Below are positions 58,851-64,000 of a stretch of 64,000 nt of DNA, one piece after another (positions within the stretch are counted from its first letter, which is position 1; each line of letters begins with the position of its first letter). Source of the stretch: Diphasiastrum complanatum (Eukaryota; Streptophyta; Lycopodiopsida; Lycopodiales; Lycopodiaceae); assembly GCA_029204225.1 (NCBI GenBank), contig CM055094.1, positions 21,062,331 through 21,126,330 on the forward strand, written 5' to 3'. The notes beneath the pieces were generated by a model that had not been told where the DNA came from, did not search any database, and was given only the letters and a program-made list of their open reading frames with translations. The translations under genes were made by a program, and so were the position numbers.

Positions 58851-59860
58851 AATCTAGTTTCCATTCTTGTTAACATTAATAGATATGATTTGGCTTAAGA
58901 TCGGGTAGGATCTTATTGAGAGGTCAAGTTTTGAGCTTTCTCAAGTCCCTAGGTAGCGGGATATCTAGTCTTTTAATCATTGCTATTTTGCATCTATTCA
59001 AGAAGAAGCAAACTCAAAGTCCAGCAAATCTTGGTCAAGAGGAAGAGGAGATCTCTCATGAAGATTTCATCATGATGTCAAGTTTCTCTTCTTCAAGCAT
59101 AAGAGGTGAAGACCCTTGGTGGATAGATAGTGGGGCTAGCTCCCACATGACAAGTAAGAGGGAGTATTTTTCAACCTTATCTACCTACGAAGGACCTATC
59201 AAGTCAATTTTTACAACAAATAATTATGCTTGTAAGATAGAAGGAATAGGATCCATACCTTTATGCTTGGGATTTTCAAGGAAAATCAAGATTGATGGAC
59301 TACTTTACATTTCTAGTATCACTAAGAACTTGCTTAGTGTAGGACAATTGCTTGACAATGGTTTGATTGTGGAGTTCGCCACAAATACATGTAACACCAA
59401 GAAGGATGGCAAGATCATTGCTAAAGGCATAAGGTTTGGAAGATTGTTCAAACTAGATGCCTATGTGGATGCTAGCAAAGGAGACCAAGCTATCCAACCA
59501 TATTCTACGGCACAAAAGACTTGGCCACATCAACTCAAAATCCATGGAGATCATGTGCAAGGAGGAGCTTGCCTCAGGACTTCCAAGATCCTTAGTAAAG
59601 TCTATATGATGTTCCAACTCTCTACAATGACAACATTTCAGTCCAACACCTTGCAACCAACCCAATCTTCCATGCAAGACCAAAACATATCGAGATCTCT
59701 CATCATTTTTTGTCAGAAAAGGTGCAATCTAAGGAGATATCTTTGGAGCATGTGGCAAGTAGTGAATGTGTTGCTGATATCCTCACTAAACCACTTCAAA
59801 GAGCTGCATTTGTGAAGTTAAGGTCAGCCCTAGGGTTGATAGCAATTCTATGTTATCTTC
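58851..59860 (+). mobile_element. Ty1/copia internal-deletion derivative, copy 2
   Basis: An open 299-codon frame (58916-59815). The first ~190 residues are authentic: a hydrophobic leader, KKKQTQS, protease WWIDSGASSHMT, LLSVGQLLDNG and FKLDAYVD. A deletion at DAS then shifts the frame, and the rest is read out of frame over the HKRLGH and RNase H-end sequence. The correct RNase H end (HARPKHIEIS, ADILTKPLQRA) can be read in another frame at 59670-59830. Confidence 0.65.
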
Positions 59861-59869
59861 AAACTAGTT

Positions 59870-60460
59870 GTGAGGAGGAGTGTTAAATTTACACAAGCTA
59901 GTTTGCATAAATTCCACTTGTAAATGACTTTGAGGCCATGATGTGGGATGTCACACATGCCAAAAGCATAGGATACCTTATTCTAAGTCAAATTATTAAC
60001 CTAGCTTTGGAATGGTACCTTTGGAATGTGTCCAAAGAGTGCATAGATAGGGTAGAAAAAAAGTAGGAGCTTAAAATAGTAGTTTTTGCATTGTTTTTGG
60101 ATCTCGAGGTATCGACCCTAAATAGGGTGGATCAACTGGATCTTTAGGCTGGATGTTAGGGTTAGGTTGTGATGATTACATAGAAGCCGTAATACGCTCA
60201 AATTCGAGCTCTACATGTATAAATATGTGATGGGATTTCCATCCAATTATGAGCAAAATTGAGATTTTCCTTCTTGACTAGTTTGAGTCTATGATTTGAC
60301 TGATGAACGCTATTGGCTTATGATTTTTTATGATCATTGAATGAGATTGGAGTTGTAGGTACAGTATGCAGGCAGCAGCAAGCCGTACATCCACTTGTGT
60401 GAAGAGTTTTGAAGATAATTCATGGAGTTCAAGCCAAGATAGACCATGAATCAATGCATT
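59870..60460 (+). mobile_element. Copia polypurine tract and probable 3' LTR
   Basis: Purine tract TGAGGAGGAG (59871-59880), then TGTTAAATTTACAC at 59881 as the LTR start. TATAAATATGTG lies near 60218. The 3' end is not resolved; sequence shared with 19560-20113 continues to about 60460. Confidence 0.5.
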
Positions 60461-61370
60461 GATTAGTAATCTAGCTTCTAGATCTTGTTTGGATTTTAAG
60501 TAGGTGCTTTCTCCATCATTTCTAGAATCAAATGGGTTTATTTTGCTGTATTTTTATCAAAAAGAACCCCAACCTCCTACTAGTGGAAAAGTGGGTGATA
60601 AATGGGAGTTTGCTTATGTCCTAGTTCAGGATAAATGTGGTTACAGTTGTCAAGGAAATTGGGGAAGAGGTGCCAATTGACACTGCAATGGCTCCTTCAA
60701 AAAAACAAAAAATGTAAATGATCTTGATGATTTCTGGGAGTAATGAATTCTCTTTTATTTTCGAAACAATTGCGTTTATAATTCTTGAAATATTGTGTAT
60801 TGAAATCTTTTTGATTAATTTAATGTTTTTAAATTTGTTTGTATTAAAAATATAGATTTAGCAGTTTTTTAATGATTTAAATATTAGCCAAACTAAAATT
60901 GCAACGAACTGTCAGGTTTTTCATATTTTAATTTTTCGTTGTGTTTATATAAGAAGTTTTTAGAAATAATTTCATTTGCAATCATTTAATGTTTAAATAT
61001 AAGTAAAGATTTAAATACTGATTAAAATTTTGTCATAATTTAAAAAATATTTTTCTTGATACAAGAATTGTAATTTAAAACACTTTTAAAATTTTAAAAA
61101 AAACATTGAAAACTTTTGTTTTAATAAGCAAAAAGGTTTTTTTTAGTTATTCTAATGGTTGTGTCCAATGATTTTATCTTGAATAGTATTATTATTTCAT
61201 ATAAGCTAATTTGCAATTATTAACAAAAATCTATTAACAAAATTTTAGTAGGTCGATTAATTTTCTTGCGAAATACAACTTTTTTTTTAGCATTACAATA
61301 TCTTTATTTGAAGCATTTTAAATATGGATATTTTTTTTATAAAATTAAAAAAAAAAAGCGACAAAAAAAA
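60461..61370. repeat. AT-rich dispersed repeat
   Basis: Same orientation as 36540-37450 and inverted against 18600-19560. No gene. Confidence 0.55.
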
Positions 61371-62540
61371 ATTGGGTCTCCATGTCATTTTTTTTTTTTG
61401 GGGTCATCGTGTCTCATGATGAACAATCTTAGTAAATTCTTCCCTGGTGCATTTTTCCAAAATCAGATGAATGGCTTTTTTCTTTGGCTACACAAGCTCG
61501 TCAGAGATGTTGTCAAGTCACACCTACTTTTCTCTTTTTACGCCAGCACATGATTGATTTGCTGTAAACCCTTCTGCTAAACTCCTTGCCAACTTAGGAG
61601 ATGCTGAAAACATCAGAGAGATTGAACGCCTCCTCAAAAGACCAAATTTTTTCACTGTCCAAGATAAATTCTTCCAAAACTCAAATGAAAGACCTGGTTC
61701 TTTCAATCTAAACAACCCTAGTTCGGTGGTTTCTGGACAAAATATGGGAAAAAGAAAGAAGTATACATGATATAATGGAAAGGAAGGACAAGGCAGTGGT
61801 GCAAAAAAAGACTTACGGGCTAAAAGACTGAACTTTTACAGGTATTAACTAGCTCGTAGGATGACGAGGATCTGCTGAGAAGAACTCTCACTAGGAATAT
61901 GGTGGATCGACTACAGCTCAGCATGCGCAAGGACAAGGCGGTTACGCTACTGTAATAGAATGTTTGAGACCATTCATGTGAGGCACTTTTACACTTGTAT
62001 TTTATTACAAATCTTTGGCCTTATATACACAAGTCCTTCCATGATATTGTGTTTGCTTGGTCATACTTACCTAACATCAAAAGTGAATGGTACTTTCTGT
62101 TTGATGTTTTCTGCAATTTTGAAATTGAAAATCTATCTTTTCTTGCTCTTTTCTAAAACATTTCAAAGAATTCATTTCAGAAAAATTTGATTATGTGCTA
62201 ACAACGGACTGCAATATAATTAGAAGTATGTACCTCAGAAAATCTTAGCTATTTAGGAAAAACATCATTGAACTCTTGTTTTAAATCTTGCATTAGAAGT
62301 TGTTCTTGATGCTAATTTTTGGTGTTAAAGCATGTTAACACCTTCACATCATTATTCAGATCACAATGCATACGAGATTTTAAAACAAGATGAAAAAAGC
62401 TCATACTTGAAATCATGTAGTTGTTCCATAACTTCCGCCGAGCAAACCATCAATGACGGGAGTACATTAGTCTCCCCATAAATAGAGACTATCTGGTCAA
62501 ACTTATCTTTAAAATACCATAGTATGGTTTTTAAAATCTA
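61371..62540 (-). mobile_element. Ty3/gypsy remnant, copy 6
   Basis: Block U (61524-61715), LTR-like stretch with a small deletion near 61940, FNDVFPK and the protease end to 62540, which joins family B as at 39610 and 17440. Confidence 0.5.
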
Positions 62541-63150
62541 TTTACAAGTGGAGTCTCGGCTCGATCGACTGTGGAGTGCTTCGGATCAGTCGACTTTTGA
62601 TGGACTTGGCTCAGTCAACTTTGTATGCAGAGTATCGACGCTCAGCTTGGTCCACAGTGAATGCATAGTATGGACGCTCCGCTCGGTCCACGGTGATTGC
62701 AGAGTATGGGGGCTCGGCTCTATGAGCAGTGTATGTAGAGTATTGCTCGGCAGTGTATGGAGACTAGAAATTTGTGGAAAAATTTGGAGCAATGTCCGCT
62801 CTGATAGGATGTGGAAACAATGATGTTTCTTCACGATAACGTACTAGTAGAGAGACTTCAACCCCAATCGGTGTTGAATGTGTGGTTTTGACAAGCTCCA
62901 GTAGCACTACCCCTCAGCATTCTCATGCTAGTTTTTGAACGATTTTTGTGTAATGTAGCAAGTCTCGGCAGCTTTAGGGTTTTTGAAAATGGATGATGAT
63001 GGCACTCTGGATCCGTGGTGGATGTATGTAGATTGGTGTCCAAGGATGCTAAGGAGTAATCAAGCATGGTCGTAGCAAATGATAGATCGCCACTAATAGA
63101 TGGAAAATCAGTCCTTTGAAGCTATAGCTTTTCAAAGCTTCTGAATTCCA
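62541..63150 (-). pseudogene. ORF family B, 5' part only (copy 11)
   Basis: Leader, three minisatellite units (62620-62720) and a decayed short ORF. More single-base indels than in the other copies, so this segment may be older or less conserved. Confidence 0.4.
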
Positions 63151-64000
63151 TTTCCATGCCTGAAGAAGGAAGTGCCAGCATCAAATCTTCTCCCATCAGA
63201 GTTTGTTTCATTTCCTAAAGAAGCATGCGTGGCAATAAAGCATGATATTGTTGACTTTTTGTAATGTTCTGCAACATTTGCTTACATACATAGCTACACC
63301 AAATGAGAAAATTAAAGACCTAGATTCTTAAAGAGTTTTATGAGGTTGAAATTCCTTGTTTTTCTACAAATCAACTTCCTCTGAAAGTTTCTTTATGGTG
63401 GAAATGATGCTATTTATACCAAGTGTAGGCTAATTTGGTACTGGAAAAGATCGAGTTTGCAGCTCACCATGATTATGATCATTTGCAAGTAGCCTATTAT
63501 AAGCAAATTGTGCTGCACTTTCGTGTTATCTTAGCACATTCGAATGTAGCTTGTGATATTATTGGTTCGATTATTCTATTAGCTTTTTTGCGCCATTTAA
63601 GGTAAGAGAAAGAGAGCACAATCTTTAACGCTTGCTTCTTGTACAACCAAATTACCTTCCAATTTTTTCAAGCCTATTTGCGGTAAAGTGTCTCACATCT
63701 CTATGGACATATGCACAAAAGTGAATCACTTTCTGCCACAAGATGATAGTGATACATTGTGCACAAGGGAATCACGTTGTTGATAAGTTGGATTCACATT
63801 TACATCATGAAGCAAATAGTCTTGTAAATTTCGTGTCAAGTGGATTGGAAGCTCGCTCCAATTGATGTTGTAGATTAATAGTATCATGCTATCTCTAGCC
63901 TAATAGCCACACACTAGATGTTTGGATCCAGAAAATATATCACACAAAGGGACATAGGTCTACCACGTAGGTCTGCCACGTAGATTTCAATCAATCAAAA
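63151..64000. other. Non-coding shared repeat region
   Basis: Copy of 40250-41090 in direct orientation. The small MPEEGSASIK ORF is broken by a deletion near 63210. The window ends inside the repeat. Confidence 0.5.

Overview
This window looks like repeat-rich nuclear DNA from a land plant. The reasons are broken Ty1/copia and Ty3/gypsy elements, a GT-AG intron, long GA and TA microsatellites, a G-box (CACGTG) promoter and a histone fold closest to plant centromeric H3. I cannot name the species. I see no rRNA, tRNA, CRISPR array or prokaryotic gene organisation.

Most of the window is built from about a dozen sequence blocks repeated in both orientations. The main structure is a large interrupted inverted repeat. 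The left arm (about 2.9-19.5 kb) runs: unknown ORF family B, coiled-coil-like block, a spliced gene M, G-box/TATA promoter, CENH3-like gene, ~200-bp tandem array, a Lys-rich ORF, a duplicated-domain gene T, ORF family B, a chimeric copia, and a gypsy remnant. The right arm (about 36.5-51.2 kb) has nearly the same order reversed; it lacks the Lys-rich ORF and the end of T. The spacer (19.5-36.5 kb) holds further partial copies, including a third CENH3-like gene. The segment 58-64 kb is an inverted copy of 16-22.8 kb.

The most interesting content is a set of three intronless histone-H3-fold genes (6276-6698 +, 35393-35851 -, 47633-48091 -). Each starts with the canonical H3 tail MARTKQTAR, then diverges. 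The fold carries centromeric-H3 features: an RW pair after a lengthened loop 1, and DSMLC-IH in place of the canonical H3 residues. All three are open over 140-152 codons, while nearly every neighbouring transposon-like ORF is broken. Each sits behind a TATA box preceded by many CACGTG motifs, and each is followed by a tandem array into which its C-terminus reads.

Other gene-like units are a multi-exon gene of unknown function with an identical 96-bp intron in three copies (M), a membrane-anchor-like protein with a tandemly duplicated ~210-residue domain of no family I recognise (T), an unrecognised ~450-codon ORF family (B), and a reverse transcriptase inserted at (TA)n. The M, T, B, RT, copia and gypsy units all carry stops, shifts or deletions, so they are called pseudogenes or remnants. 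How far the CENH3-like genes work with the rest cannot be read from sequence; the consistent linkage suggests they were amplified as one cassette.
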